Part shown: piece after piece, positions 1 through 10,095 of the stretch | How the letters are laid out: each line of letters opens with the position of its first letter | Position numbering within the stretch: the first letter of the stretch is position 1 | Origin: Mycobacterium gordonae | GTDB taxonomy: Bacteria > Actinomycetota > Actinomycetes > Mycobacteriales > Mycobacteriaceae | Direction of reading: 5' to 3' | Length of the DNA: 64,000 bases | Assembly: GCF_017086405.1 (NCBI RefSeq) | Contig: NZ_CP070973.1 | Span: 2,726,739 to 2,790,738 of the forward strand | Made by a program: the position numbers and the translations under genes | The notes under the pieces: model-generated | Database searches by the model: none | Told to the model about the DNA's origin: nothing | Seen by the model: the letters and a program-made list of their open reading frames with translations, nothing else

Positions 1-2046
1 AACGGCGGCCAAGGTGGTAACGCCGGTGGTGCGCTGGGCATCGCGGGGGCCAGCGGCAACGGCGGCAACGGCGGCCAGGGTGGCGGCGGCGGCAGCGTGT
101 TGCCCACCGCTCCGAGTGGGGCCGGAGCAGGCGGCAACGGGGGTAACGCCGGCCATGGCGGCACCGCCGCCACTGTGGGGAGCGGCGCGACGGTCGGTAA
201 TGGCGGCCACGGCGGTGCCGGCGGTGCCGGGGGTATCGGTATTGATGGCGGGCCCACCACCGGCGGTGGCAATGGCGGTGCCGGCGGGATCGGAGGTAAC
301 GGTGGCAACGCCGGCGGCGCTTCCGGTGCCAACGGCGACGGCGGAGCCGGTGGTGCGGGCGGCTTCGGCGGAAACGGCGGCACCGGCGGCGTCAACGGCA
401 TGACTGGCGGTAACGGCGGTAACGGAGGAGCTGGTGGTGCGGCCGGCACGGGCGGCGCCGGTGGCACGGCAGGTAAGGGTGGTGCGGCCGGAAGCGGCGG
501 CGACGGCGGCGATGGCGCCGCCGCGGCCATCGGCAGCGGGAAGGCCGGTGGCAGCGGCGGCGCGGGCGGCAACGGCGGCCAGGGTGGTAACGCCGGCAGC
601 GCGCTGGGCGCCGCGGGTGCCAGCGGAAATGGCGGTAGCGGCGGCGACGGCGGCGCGGGCGGGAGTGTGCTGCCCACCGCGCCGAGCGGAGCCGGGGCCG
701 GCGGTTCCGGGGGTACCGGTGGCAACGGCGGCGCGGCGGCCACGGTCGGCAGCGGGGCGTCGGTCGGTGCCGGCGGAAACGGCGGTGACGGCGGTGACGG
801 GGGTCTCGGGGTCGACGGCGGCCCCACCACCGGCGGCGGTCACGGCGGCGTCGGTGGTGCCGGCGGCAATGGTGGTAACGCCGGGGGTGCGACGGGAATT
901 AACGGCAGCGGCGGAACCGGTGGTGACGGCGGCACTGGCGGTAACGGCGGCACCGGTGCCTACAACGGCGGCGCCGGCGGCAACGGCGGTAACGGCGGCA
1001 GCGGTGGTGCGGCCGGAACCGTCGGCAGCGGCGGCAGTGTCGGCGACGGCGGCTTCGCCGGCGATGGCGGCAACGGCGGGAACGGTGCCGCCGCGGCCGC
1101 GGGCAGTGGCACCGCCGGTGGCAAGGGCGGCGCGGGCGGCAACGGCGGTCAGGGCGGTAGCGCCGGTGGCGCGTCCGGCATTGCCGGCGTCAGTGGCGAC
1201 GGCGGCCACGGCGGCCACGGTGGCGCCGGCGGCAGCGTGCTGCCCACCGCCCCGTCCGGTGCGGGAGTCGGCGGCGCTGGCGGCATTGGCGGCAACGGAG
1301 GCGCCGCCGGTGCCGGCGGAAACGGGGGGAATGGCGCCGACAGCCCGAACGGCAGCGGCAAGGCCGGCGGTAACGGCGGTTCTGGTGGCAACGGAGGCCA
1401 GGGTGGTAGCGCCGGTGGTGCCAGCGGCATCGCGGGCGCCAGTGCCAGCGGCGGTAACGGCGGCCAGGGTGGTGCCGGCGGCAGCGTGCTGCCGGGAGCC
1501 GCGGCCGGATCTGGTGCAGGCGGTGCCGGCGGCGCCGGAGGTAACGGCGGCGGCGCGGCTACCACAGGCAGCGGTGCCACGGTCGGTGCCGGCGGCAACG
1601 GCGGTGCCGGCGGTGCCGGCGGGCTCGGTGTCGACGGCGGGCCCACCACGGGCGGCGGTGACGCCGGTGGTGGTGGCGCCGGTGGCGCGGGCGGTAACGC
1701 CGGTGGCGCGGCCGGGATCAGTGGCAGCGGCGGCGCCGGCGGTGCCGGCGGCGCGGGCGGCAATGGCGGCAGCGGCTCCAGCAAGGCCGGCGGCAACGGC
1801 GGCAACGGCGGCCTCGGTGGTTCGGCCGGCGGCGTGGGCACCGGCGGCAAGGGTGGCAACGGCGGAGCCGCCGGTGCCGGCGGTAACGGTGCGGCTCCTG
1901 CGGGCGTCGGCGGCAACGGCGGCAACGGCGGCAATGGCGGCAACGGCAATGGCGCGATCGGCGGTGTAGGAGGCGCCGCCGGAGCGGCCGGCACAGGTCC
2001 CGGCGGTAGCGGAAAGAGCGGCACCAAAGGCAACGACGGCAGCTAG
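1..2046 (+). CDS. PE_PGRS family protein, 3' part
   Basis: This open frame runs in from the left edge in frame 1 and stops at TAG 2044-2046, so the start codon and the N-terminal PE domain lie outside the window. All 681 visible residues are Gly-Gly-X and Gly-Asn-Gly-Gly repeats rich in Ala and Asn, which is the PGRS domain found in mycobacteria. Longer internal periods recur: a segment reading [11 protein letters not shown] or a variant appears four times. PE_PGRS proteins are known to be exported by ESX-5 to the cell surface, and the individual role of this one cannot be read from the sequence. The C-terminus ends in a Lys/Gly/Thr-rich tail. An IS110 transposase gene begins its stop only 21 bases downstream, so the end of the gene may have been touched by that insertion. 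Confidence 0.9.
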   Translation, partial: NGGQGGNAGGALGIAGASGNGGNGGQGGGGGSVLPTAPSGAGAGGNGGNAGHGGTAATVGSGATVGNGGHGGAGGAGGIGIDGGPTTGGGNGGAGGIGGNGGNAGGASGANGDGGAGGAGGFGGNGGTGGVNGMTGGNGGNGGAGGAAGTGGAGGTAGKGGAAGSGGDGGDGAAAAIGSGKAGGSGGAGGNGGQGGNAGSALGAAGASGNGGSGGDGGAGGSVLPTAPSGAGAGGSGGTGGNGGAAATVGSGASVGAGGNGGDGGDGGLGVDGGPTTGGGHGGVGGAGGNGGNAGGATGINGSGGTGGDGGTGGNGGTGAYNGGAGGNGGNGGSGGAAGTVGSGGSVGDGGFAGDGGNGGNGAAAAAGSGTAGGKGGAGGNGGQGGSAGGASGIAGVSGDGGHGGHGGAGGSVLPTAPSGAGVGGAGGIGGNGGAAGAGGNGGNGADSPNGSGKAGGNGGSGGNGGQGGSAGGASGIAGASASGGNGGQGGAGGSVLPGAAAGSGAGGAGGAGGNGGGAATTGSGATVGAGGNGGAGGAGGLGVDGGPTTGGGDAGGGGAGGAGGNAGGAAGISGSGGAGGAGGAGGNGGSGSSKAGGNGGNGGLGGSAGGVGTGGKGGNGGAAGAGGNGAAPAGVGGNGGNGGNGGNGNGAIGGVGGAAGAAGTGPGGSGKSGTKGNDGS

Positions 2047-2067
2047 ACATCCCAGGTGGTTAAGTCG

Positions 2068-3282
2068 TCAAGCTGCTGCGGGGGTTTGGCGGTGGGCCCA
2101 AGCTGTGTATTCGTCGTATGGCGTGTGGTGGCGTAGGCAGCCGTGGAGGATGCCGACGAGTCGGTTGCCGAGGGCGCGTAGGGCCTGATGGTGGGTGTCA
2201 CCCTTGGCGCGGTGCTGGTCGTAGAAGGCGCGGGCACCGGGGCTTCTGGTGAGGGCGCAGAATGCCCATTGATCGAGCGCGTCGTAGAGACGTCTGTTGC
2301 GGGCGTGGCGGGCCAGCACGGCACGTTTTCGGCCTGATGCGATGGTCAACGGTGATGTTCCGGCGTAGTTCTTGCGACACTTGGCAGTGGTGTAGCGGTT
2401 CGGGTCATCCCCGAACTCACCGAGCACCCGGGCGCCGAGCACAACACCAAGTCCTGGCAGGGAACGGTAGATGTCGGCGTCCGGGTGTTTCTCAAAATGG
2501 TCGGCCAGCGCGGTCTCGAGCTCGTCGATCTGAACATTGAGTGCGGCGATCACATGGACCGCTGCAGTCGTGGTGGCGCCGAAGGCAGTAGCCACCGCTG
2601 GGGGTGCTGTGAGGTGTTCGCGACGCAAAATGGTCTGAATCTGCCCAGCGCGTGTCTCGATATTGCGTTGCCGGCCAGCCGCTTTGAGCGCTGAGCCGAT
2701 CTTCGACAGGCTCAACCGAGCGCCCTGTTTAGGAGTGGGTGCGCGACTCAAGACTGCCAACGCGTCACCGTCGGTGAGGGATTCGAAGGCCTCCAGGGCG
2801 GCGGGGTAGTACTCCCGCAGGCCGCTGCGCAGCATGTTGGCATGGCGCGTCCGTGCCCAGATCAAGCTCTGATGGGTACGGGCCAGCACCTTGATCGCCT
2901 CGGCATCGGCGCTGTCGCCGGCGATCCGGCGGTGGTTGTGCCGATCGGTTCGGACCAGGTCAGCGAGCACTTTGGCGTCCCCGGCATCGGACTTCGCACC
3001 CGAAACATGGTGGCGATCGCGGTAGCGGGCCGCCGCCATCGGGTTGATCGCCCACACCTGATAACCGGCTGCTGCCAACGCCGAGACCCACAGGCCACGA
3101 TCGGTCTCGATGCCGATCATCACCTGGTCGGGTTCCTCGGCGTGTGCGGCAACCAATTCGTGTAAGGTGCCAATCCCTAGTAAGCCCTCGGGTAATCGCC
3201 GGGCTGCCAATCGTTGGCCAGCCTCGTCCATCAGATACACGTCGTGATGGTCTTCGGCCCAGTCGTTGCCGACAAAGATCAC
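2068..3282 (-). CDS. IS110-family transposase
   Basis: The 404-residue protein is close to the usual IS110 length of about 400. The N-terminal catalytic region opens with GNDWAEDHHDV, the first Asp of the DEDD (RuvC-like) transposase fold. The C-terminal Transposase_20 region carries SLPGLGVVLGARVLGEFGD, the helix-hairpin-like motif typical of the family. The start is GTG 3282, with a good AGGAGG sequence shortly upstream. IS110 elements use a DEDD enzyme, often lack inverted repeats, and usually make little or no target duplication; I could not define the element ends. The frame is intact, so the transposase may be active. It lies just past the end of a PE_PGRS gene. Confidence 0.9.
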   Translation of the reverse strand: MIFVGNDWAEDHHDVYLMDEAGQRLAARRLPEGLLGIGTLHELVAAHAEEPDQVMIGIETDRGLWVSALAAAGYQVWAINPMAAARYRDRHHVSGAKSDAGDAKVLADLVRTDRHNHRRIAGDSADAEAIKVLARTHQSLIWARTRHANMLRSGLREYYPAALEAFESLTDGDALAVLSRAPTPKQGARLSLSKIGSALKAAGRQRNIETRAGQIQTILRREHLTAPPAVATAFGATTTAAVHVIAALNVQIDELETALADHFEKHPDADIYRSLPGLGVVLGARVLGEFGDDPNRYTTAKCRKNYAGTSPLTIASGRKRAVLARHARNRRLYDALDQWAFCALTRSPGARAFYDQHRAKGDTHHQALRALGNRLVGILHGCLRHHTPYDEYTAWAHRQTPAAA

Positions 3283-3960
3283 CAGTGCCCACCTCCTGCA
3301 GTCGTCGTTGACTCACATTGAGCCAGAGGACACCCGGCAGCGGACTAATGGATCAGTGCTCGCAGTGGCACGACATCCCATCAGCGCTTCAAGCGACCTC
3401 ACCGAACCGGCCGGGGCACGATCTAGCTCTAGGGATCAACATTCATCCCGGTCCTACACAGTGCTCGCCGGCCAGCGGCTCGATGATCAGCGTCCTGCGG
3501 TCAACAGCTCAAACCCGACAACGCCACGCTGATCGACTCCCATTAGTCCTTCTGGCGAACCGGCCACCGCTGGTTCAGCGGTGGCCGGTAACCTGCGGTA
3601 GCGATGGAGTGCCAGGGAGGTCCTTCCGGCTGGAAAGTACGCGAATGGCGAGAACTCCGGCATTCGCCGAAATGAATTCTCTTCCAGCCGGTCGCGTATA
3701 ACGTCGAATCGATCGATTTGTTTTCTCGACTGCGTGGTCAATACGATGCACGGCGGATGAATGCAGCGTCACCTCGTCACGCCCGATATCCGCCTGGGGC
3801 GGACAAACCGTATTATGCGGCAAACATGATCCGGTAAGTCGTGTCATGTCGGCGGCGCAGCGCGCACTCTCGCAACCGGGTATACCAATGAGGACGGACA
3901 AACACCCGTGGGCGCGAGGGAGTGTGCGATGCGAGGCGCGACGGCGCAGGACTACCGCCG
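3283..3960. other. Gene-poor spacer after the IS110 element
   Basis: I see no convincing gene on either strand here; the short frames have no recognisable motif and no good ribosome binding site. The left portion probably holds the unmapped upstream end of the IS110 element. A strong 13-bp stem-loop lies at 3559-3589. The right portion should hold the promoter of the hydrolase gene that starts at 3922 or 3961. Confidence 0.5.
3559..3589. terminator. Perfect 13-bp stem-loop, terminator-like
   Basis: ACCGGCCACCGCT (3559-3571) and AGCGGTGGCCGGT (3577-3589) are exact reverse complements around the loop GGTTC. There is no T tract on either side, as is common for mycobacterial terminators. A terminator or a structured remnant of the IS end are both possible. 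Confidence 0.4.
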
Positions 3961-4914
3961 ATGAGAACGGGGCTGGCCACCGGCGCGGCACTGGGGACCA
4001 CCGGCTTGCTCGGCTGGGCCGGGCTGCGAGCCCTGGTCGGGTGGATCGAGCGCAACCCAGATCCCCTGACGCGCGAGCAATTGCTCGCCGAGCCGCACGG
4101 GGAAGAGGCGACGATCACCCGCCCGGACGGGACGGAGCTGCGTGCGCTGGCCGCGGGTGAGGGGCCGCCGGTCGTGCTCGTGCACGGCTATACCGTCACC
4201 CTGGCCGAATGGAACGTCGTGTGGGATGCGTTGTTGGCCAGGGGATATCGCGTCATCGCCTTCGATCAGCGCGGACACGGCCGATCTACGCTGGGCTCCG
4301 AGGGCATCGGCTCCCAGCCCATGGCGGCCGACATCTCCGCGGTGCTCGAACATTTCGACGTTGCCGACGCTGTACTGGTCGGCCATTCGATGGGCGGGTT
4401 TGTCACCATTCGCGCCCTGCTCGAGCATGCAGACGTTGCGCAGCGGTTGCGTGGACTCGTGCTGTTCGCCACCTGGGCGGGCCGCGTCTTGGACGGAGCG
4501 CCGCAGAACAAGGTGCAGATTCCCCTGCTCGAGCGTGGCATCCTGCAGCGGCTGATCCGCTACCGGACGGTCGGGGTGTTGTTCGGCGCTGCGCAATGCG
4601 GTGCTCGTCCCTCGCCGGCGATGGTGTCGGTGTTCACCGAGGGCTTCCGTCAGCACGTCGACGAACACGGACCGCTGCTGCCGATCGTGCGCGCCTTCTC
4701 GCGTGAAGACCGCTATCCACGCCTGGGCGAGATCACCGTTCCGACGGTGGTCATGGTCGGAGCGGCGGACCGCACCACGCCGCCGAGTCACTCACGTCGG
4801 CTGGCCGACGGCATTCCCGGCGCCCGGTTGGTCACGGTGGCTGATGCGGGGCATGCGCTGAATTGGGAAGCGCCCCACGAGTTGGTCAAGGTCATCGAAT
4901 CGCTCGCGGGATAA
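3961..4914 (+). CDS. Alpha/beta hydrolase
   Basis: This is an alpha/beta-hydrolase-fold enzyme of about 317 residues. The oxyanion segment VLVHGYTVT, the nucleophile elbow GHSMGG, the acid in GAADRTTP and the catalytic His in DAGHALNWEAP follow in the correct order, so the Ser-Asp-His triad is complete. The substrate is unknown; an esterase, lipase or epoxide-hydrolase-like role are all possible. The N-terminus is a weakly hydrophobic stretch (about residues 4-25) that could be a membrane anchor. A GTG at 3922 would add 13 residues, but GAGGGA abuts it with no spacing; ATG 3961 has only a weak site. The gene stands alone, with a convergent DUF2510 gene downstream. Confidence 0.85.
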   Translation: MRTGLATGAALGTTGLLGWAGLRALVGWIERNPDPLTREQLLAEPHGEEATITRPDGTELRALAAGEGPPVVLVHGYTVTLAEWNVVWDALLARGYRVIAFDQRGHGRSTLGSEGIGSQPMAADISAVLEHFDVADAVLVGHSMGGFVTIRALLEHADVAQRLRGLVLFATWAGRVLDGAPQNKVQIPLLERGILQRLIRYRTVGVLFGAAQCGARPSPAMVSVFTEGFRQHVDEHGPLLPIVRAFSREDRYPRLGEITVPTVVMVGAADRTTPPSHSRRLADGIPGARLVTVADAGHALNWEAPHELVKVIESLAG

Positions 4915-4982
4915 TGCCTCTCATGTGCGGGTAGCGGATTTCTCAGTGCCGCAGCAGAATTAGCTTCTCGTCGGGTCAGCGT

Positions 4983-5207
4983 TCAACCGGCCGGCCGGGT
5001 GACCTGAGTCCAGGTGTGACCGTCGAAGTAGCGCAGCATATTCGGATCCGACGGGTCGGGGTACCAGCCGGCCGCGGGTTGCCAGGCGTGCGGAACGTAC
5101 GGCGGGGCCTCGGGCGATCTGGTCAGGTGCACCAGCACTGCGGTGAGTCCGCCGACGATGCCAAGTCCGACCAGCCCGACGATGATGATGATCAGAAGGC
5201 TTGCCAT
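4983..5207 (-). CDS. Small membrane protein with DUF2510 domain
   Basis: The 74-residue protein has one transmembrane helix at residues 3-27 followed by a short cytoplasmic or surface domain. That domain carries PAAGWYPDPSDP and a later LRYFDGHTWT, which together are the DUF2510 signature (GWYPDP...RYWDGxxWT). The domain is common in actinobacterial membrane proteins and its function is not established. The gene is transcribed toward the hydrolase. No partner gene is evident. Confidence 0.8.
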   Translation of the reverse strand: MASLLIIIIVGLVGLGIVGGLTAVLVHLTRSPEAPPYVPHAWQPAAGWYPDPSDPNMLRYFDGHTWTQVTRPAG

Positions 5208-5395
5208 GAGCCGTCACTTTTCCAGAAGCTAACTGATTGAGCCGTGTGCAGGGCGCCGGGGCTGGTCGCGCATCAAAGTATGCCGCCGTGTCGGGGTTGC
5301 GTCGGTGTCTCAATCCGGCGAATCATCGACGCCATGGCGGGGGGCGAACGGGCTGTGGCGGTGCTGGGGGCTCCGACTGGCTCTGGTGGGCGGGC

Positions 5396-5587
5396 GTGAC
5401 CCTCAAACGTATCGACCAGTTGCAGCCCGGCGACCGGATTCGCATGACGATCGGGCACGCCACCGTCGTCGAAATCGAACCTCTCGACGGGGACCGCACG
5501 ATGCTCACCTTCCTCTACGGAACGCGAAGGCCCGCGGACAACGACGTCACCGTCGATGTGCTGGAGGGTGACGAGTGGGGGTGGTAG
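5396..5587 (+). CDS. Small hypothetical protein
   Basis: The likely product is 63 residues, starting at GTG 5396 and reading VTLKRIDQLQPGDRI onward. The frame is open upstream to 5237, but that part is Arg/Gly-rich and looks like non-coding shadow. The core has a beta-rich pattern with GDRI and VVEIEPLDGD, reminiscent of small SH3-like or Hint-like strands, but I cannot name a family. It is separated by about 260 bases from the serine hydrolase downstream. Confidence 0.45.
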   Translation: MTLKRIDQLQPGDRIRMTIGHATVVEIEPLDGDRTMLTFLYGTRRPADNDVTVDVLEGDEWGW

Positions 5588-5849
5588 TGGCGGACGTGCC
5601 GTCGCGGATCCCGACGGAGCCTGATCACGCTGGCCGAACCCGTCCCTTCGTAAGGGCCGGAGTACTCGATCGCCCCTGCTGTCCGCCCCAGTCGGCTGGC
5701 CAGGACGCCGCACTTGTGGTGGGGGAGGAGGCGGAGGTGGCACCTGCGGAGTCTCCCCGACACCGCCTGTTGAACCGGGGATCATCGCACTGGCGCCATA
5801 ACGCTCGCCAACGTAGGGTGCATTGACGTTCCACGGGCTGAGAGGGCCG

Positions 5850-6686
5850 ATGCCGTACTCTGCGCTGCGCCAGTCGGTCAGCAACACTGTCGGCATCACC
5901 CCTGACGTCGATTGGTCGATCTGTATTCGAGACGCTGCTGGCGATGAAGTGGCACAACACAATTCCGGCGTGTCCAGGCAGACTGCCAGTGTCGGAAAGC
6001 TGTTGCTATTGGCCGAAGTGGCGCGGCAGTGCGACGACGGATCGATGGATGGTAGCGAATTGCTGGACCGCAATACTGCTGTGCAGGTTGCTGATTCGGG
6101 CATCTGGCAGCATCTACACGCTCAGCGATTCTCCGTCCGCGATCTGTGCGTGCTGGTCGCTTCGGTCAGCGATAACCTCGCCACCAATGTACTGCTGGAC
6201 CGGGTGGGTCTGAACAGCGTCCAAGCACTCTGCGGAACAATCGGTTTCGCCGAAACTACGCTGCTGGATCGTGTTCGGGACCATCGTGGGCCCGACGACG
6301 TGTGGACGTTGTCGGTGGGTACGGCCGCTGAGTTGTCGGAATTCATGTGTCGCCTGGCTACTAAACGGCTGATATCGATGTCGGTCTCCGACCAGTTGAC
6401 CGCCTGGCTGGCGACGGGCGTGGATCTGTCGATGGTGGCATCTGCGTTCGGCCTCGATCCGCTGGCGCATACCGCATCGGATCGCGGCTTCTGCATTCGC
6501 AACAAGACCGGAACCGACACGGCCATCAGGGCCGACGTGGGCACCATCGAACGAAACGGCACCTCGTACTCCTATGCCGTCATTGCCAACTGGGATGCCG
6601 CCGGGCCAGATCTGCGCGACACGGTGCTCGCTGGGATGCGCTCGATCGGTGGGGTGCTCAGAGACCTGCTGCTAGACGGATCCTGA
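5850..6686 (+). CDS. Serine hydrolase of the class A beta-lactamase fold
   Basis: The product of 278 residues carries the three landmark motifs of serine beta-lactamase and DD-peptidase folds: SVGK (Ser-x-x-Lys), SDN in SVSDNLATN, and KTG in RNKTGTDT. The class A ExxLN omega-loop motif is not visible after SDN; the region reads TTLLDRVRDHRGPDD. No signal peptide precedes the catalytic domain, so the enzyme is predicted to stay in the cytoplasm. That argues against a role as a secreted resistance beta-lactamase and for an esterase or peptidase-like activity. ATG 5850 is preferred because GAGAGG lies just upstream; a TTG at 5823 would add nine residues. Confidence 0.8.
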   Translation: MPYSALRQSVSNTVGITPDVDWSICIRDAAGDEVAQHNSGVSRQTASVGKLLLLAEVARQCDDGSMDGSELLDRNTAVQVADSGIWQHLHAQRFSVRDLCVLVASVSDNLATNVLLDRVGLNSVQALCGTIGFAETTLLDRVRDHRGPDDVWTLSVGTAAELSEFMCRLATKRLISMSVSDQLTAWLATGVDLSMVASAFGLDPLAHTASDRGFCIRNKTGTDTAIRADVGTIERNGTSYSYAVIANWDAAGPDLRDTVLAGMRSIGGVLRDLLLDGS

Positions 6687-6807
6687 GTCGGGCGGGTGGG
6701 TGACGTTGCCGTCAGGCCCGGCGGGAACATGTGGGGTGCTCAGCGCCATTGCCGCCGTCGTTCTGTGCGTCGCTGCCTGATTGTGGCATCGCCAGCCGAC
6801 CGCGGAC

Positions 6808-7080
6808 TCAGTGAAAGCGCTGCTGGTCCATTCGGTCGAACGACGGACGGAAGCTGCCGGAAAGGCGTGTCCACGCCAACCCGAAAAGTGGCGCGACGAC
6901 TGCGATTGATAGCGCGACCAGAGCCACCCCGAGTTGCCCGGTTACTAATGCGATGATCCCAACCACCAGTCCAATCGCCCATATGGCGGCCACGGCGATG
7001 CCCACGACGTTGAAGTCGTTGCTGTTCGTGTTCTCCGCGGGCCGGTCGGATCTCAGCGGTTGCGTCGCGATTGTGGCCAT
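6808..7080 (-). CDS. Small membrane protein with two helices
   Basis: ATG 7080 has GGGAG at good spacing and gives a 90-residue protein. A polar N-terminus of about 25 residues is followed by two strongly hydrophobic helices (about residues 27-48 and 50-69) and a basic tail. The frame is open farther upstream, but that extension is Cys/Arg-rich and unlikely to be translated. No family is recognised. The gene lies immediately outside the left end of the genomic island. Confidence 0.6.
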   Translation of the reverse strand: MATIATQPLRSDRPAENTNSNDFNVVGIAVAAIWAIGLVVGIIALVTGQLGVALVALSIAVVAPLFGLAWTRLSGSFRPSFDRMDQQRFH

Positions 7081-7399
7081 GACTACTCCCAGTTGGGCCG
7101 GAGGCAGGAGTCGCTTGACCCGAAACACGCGACGAACTCTCGGTTTCCCGATGTCACCTTCGCCTAAACACAAACCGGGCATGGTCCAACACCACATGAA
7201 CGGTGGCAACGAATGCGCGCATCGGCACGCGATCGGACGGAGCTGTAATGCGTCCAATCATGAAGCGACGTGGCGTCCGGCGGGGGGAGTTGTCCAGCAC
7301 GGACAATGTTCGGGTCACTGTTGACTTCGGCGTGGGCGCACAACAGTAAGCGGGGCCCCACGGCTAGCTGCCTCTCGGATTGACCCGGGGGATTGCATC

Positions 7400-7426
7400 A
7401 CTCTGGTGCGCGATACTGGGATTGAA
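7400..7426. repeat. attL: left 27-bp island repeat
   Basis: The sequence is identical to 20917-20943 and represents a detached 3' end of tRNA-Val without the rest of the tRNA. It marks the left junction of the island. The 195 bases between it and the integrase start are noticeably AT-richer than the surroundings, as expected for integrase arm sites and the integrase promoter. Confidence 0.9.
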
Positions 7427-7621
7427 TCTTATTCCAAGTTTGCTACTTTAGAGCTTGTAATCAGGAGAATCGGCTCCGAATAGCTAACTAGCAGGGATTA
7501 TGCAAGAGGAAGATTGCGGAAATTTGAGGAAGAAAGTGTGCTAGATTTTGCCCACAAATAGCCCGTGGGCATTCTTCAGTCCACTTGTAGCCCATCTCTG
7601 TATCGCGGAAGGAATCACCTA

Positions 7622-8787
7622 GTGGCACGCACATCCGGGACGTTTGGGACCGTCGAGCAACTGGCCGGAGGGCACTACCGTGCCCGCTACACCGGTCCCG
7701 ATGGACGCCGCTACAAGGCCCCGACCACTTTCCTGTCCAAGATGGACGCACGCGGGTGGCTGGCTATTCAGCAGGCCGACATAATTCGTAAGGCCTGGGT
7801 GCCGCCCGAGGCCACGCCGAAGACGGATCGCAAGTTGCCGTTCCGAAATTATGCCAAGCAATGGCTGCTAGACCGGCACGTGAAGGGCGAACCGCTGAAG
7901 GTGCGCACCGTGAGCACTATCAATGGCTACTTGACGAGTACCTGTATCCGGTATTCGGGCCTATGCCGATTGGAGCGATCACTCCCGACGACGTGCGCGC
8001 CTGGCACTCCAAGATGGGCCAGAGCACCCCGACGGCGCGCTCACATGCTTACGGGCTGTTGAACGCGATCATGAACACCGCCGTCAGCGACGGCAAGGTG
8101 GCGTTAAGCCCGTGTGTGATTCGTGGCGCTGGCACCTCAAGGCGCGTAAACAAGATACGGCCCGCCACCCTAGCCGAATTGGAGGCACTGACCAGTGCCA
8201 TGCCTGTGCAATATCAGGCAATGGTTCTGCTCGCGTCGTGGTGTGCGTTGCGGTTCGGCGAGTTGTGCGAACTGCGGCGCAAAGACATCGAACTGACCAC
8301 CCACACTGAGCACGACCAGGACGGCAATGAGGTGATCGTGCGTGGCGGCGTCGTGCGCGTCGAGCGTGCTGTGGTGCGTGCCGGTGAGGGCTTCGAGGTG
8401 ACCTCGCCCAAGAGTGATGCCGGTACCAGAGACGTGGCCATCCCGCCGCACCTGGTCCCGGTCATCGAGGCACATCTGCACACCCACGTCGGGGCCAAGG
8501 CCGACGCGCTGCTATTTCCTGCAAAGCATGGGGGACACCTCGCACCGGCCACGCTCTACCGCCGGTTCTACACGGCACGCACCAGTGCCGGTAGAGAAGA
8601 TCTGAGGTTCCACGACTTGCGGCACACCGGGGCCGTACTGGCGGCCCAGACCGGTGCCACGTTGGCCGAACTGATGGTGCGGTTAGGCCATTCCACCTCG
8701 CAGGCGGCGATGCGCTACCAGCACGCAGCACAAGGGCGCGACCAGGCCATCGCGGCGGCGCTTTCCAGGATCGCGGTGGGAGGCTGA
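7622..8787 (+). pseudogene. Tyrosine integrase, frameshifted
   Basis: The N-terminal part is read in frame 2 from GTG 7622 (AAGGA upstream) and includes a phage-type arm-binding segment. The frame is lost in the short C run at 7908-7909. Adding one base there joins it to frame 1, which reads EHYQWLLDEYL and continues to the stop at 8787. The C-terminal catalytic domain keeps all key residues: the first Arg in ALRFGEL, HDLRHT, LGHS and the Tyr in MRYQH. The rebuilt length of about 388 residues is normal for a serpentine mycobacterial or phage integrase. It would have driven integration at the tRNA-Val site. The break may be true decay or a sequencing error. Confidence 0.85.
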
Positions 8788-8887
8788 CCCAGAAGCAGAG
8801 GGTGTTCAACACGTCCGGATAGTCATCCGAGACACCGATACAACTCACGGGCGCGAGAGCGAGGTGCTCGAATCTCAACTAAGTGTG

Positions 8888-8907
8888 CCCCGGTCTGGGA
8901 CCCGGGG
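8888..8907. terminator. Stem-loop between convergent genes
   Basis: CCCCGG (8888-8893) pairs with CCGGGG (8902-8907) across an 8-base loop. It lies between the 3' ends of the integrase and the convergent gene that ends at 8915, so it may end transcription from either side. Confidence 0.35.
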
Positions 8908-8914
8908 GCGGTCA

Positions 8915-9947
8915 CTAAAAGAGGTCAGACGCCCATTCAGGCGCTTGCTCGTCGGCGCGAAGAAGACGGGCGGCGATGATCCCATCTGAAGTTAAACGCA
9001 GCCTGACCCTGTTGTCCTCTTCGCCGATAACCTCGACGAGACCTCCGTCAATTAACTGCTGGTTGCCTCTGCCATACGGAGTGTTCTCCGCCTTCACGTA
9101 ACTTACTGTCTGGTCCTCTCTCGCCTGGTCAGCGACGTCGCCGACGAACCTACCCAGTTGCGCGATGGCGCGAGGGGGAAGCTGACGAATTACTTCGGCC
9201 ACGCGCTCTCCCTCTCGCTGTGGCGGGTAGGTCGCAATGACTTTGCTCCACTCTTCCCTGTGCTTCTTCCGCGCCAGCTGGGCGTCTCGTCGTTCGCGGT
9301 CCAACTTCTCCTGCCGTTCCTGTCGCGCCCGCTCTAATTCCTGCCGTTCCTGCTGGCGGTGCCGTTCCGCTTCTTCCCTGCGCAATAGTCGCTCATGTGG
9401 CTCGGAAAAAACGAGTGGTGGCAGCACGTCTGTCTCAGCGGTGAAAAGCTCCAGGACCCTCTTCTGGAGAGCACTTTCTAGCTCCGCTGCTCGCTCAGCG
9501 TCTTCGTTGATCCGCTCTCCGGCTCGCTCTTCGCTAGCGTCTTCTATCGTTGCCACATCTTGCACGGCGGCTGGTATAGCTTGGCGGAGCAGCGCTTTCA
9601 ATACAGAATTGAACTGGTCTCGTTGGTTGGACAGCAGAGACGAGGTTGTCGCACGCATCTCAGTGAGCGCCGCCTTTGTATCAGCGTTGACTTGTGCGGA
9701 TTGCTGTCCTTCGGGCCAGCGTGACGATGAGCTGAGCAGCGAACGACAGAATGGCCAATGCAAGTGCCACCGTGGAAAGGGTATCTACGTTCTTGACGCT
9801 CGTTGTTACGGCGAGTGTTCCGAGTGAAGCAAGGGCGACAATCGCGAGAGTTAAGGACAGCCCACTCCAGGGTATGTTCAGCCCGCTACCAGCTTCGTGC
9901 GTTGGCTTGTCCACTTCACCGTCATCTCGGGAGCTACGGAGTCGCAT
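8915..9947 (-). pseudogene. Two-helix membrane protein with coiled coil, frameshifted
   Basis: Two frames must be joined to give a sensible protein. The upstream frame (ATG 9947) encodes a polar N-terminus and two transmembrane helices ending AQLIVTLA. The downstream frame continues with GQQSAQVNADTK and a long Glu/Arg/Gln-rich coiled coil (EEAERHRQQERQELERARQE), ending in a winged-helix-like domain. Removing one C at about 9713-9717 fuses them. As I recall, proteins with two N-terminal helices followed by such a Gln/Asn-rich linker are common in actinobacterial islands, with unknown function. The 282-residue downstream frame alone is unlikely to be a real gene start. Confidence 0.6.
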
Positions 9948-10095
9948 TGGCAAATTCAATCAGGGGTGCACGTACCGGGTCGAGCGTTTTCTGTGGATGG
10001 CTTTCCCTGAGCTGAAACGCATTAACGCGCAGTGGGCCCAAGCGCTGGCATACTTCGGTGTGGACGCAACCGGGTAGCGCACCCGATCCGAAGCC

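Noticed and set aside
434..1969. Long open frames in other frames of the PE_PGRS regions, including Pro-rich minus-strand ones
   Set aside because: They are shadows of the Gly-Gly-X coding sequence, which lacks stops in other frames because of its GC-rich repeats.
7400..7426. A second tRNA gene at the left repeat
   Set aside because: Only the 3' T-arm and acceptor strand is present; D-arm and anticodon arm are missing.
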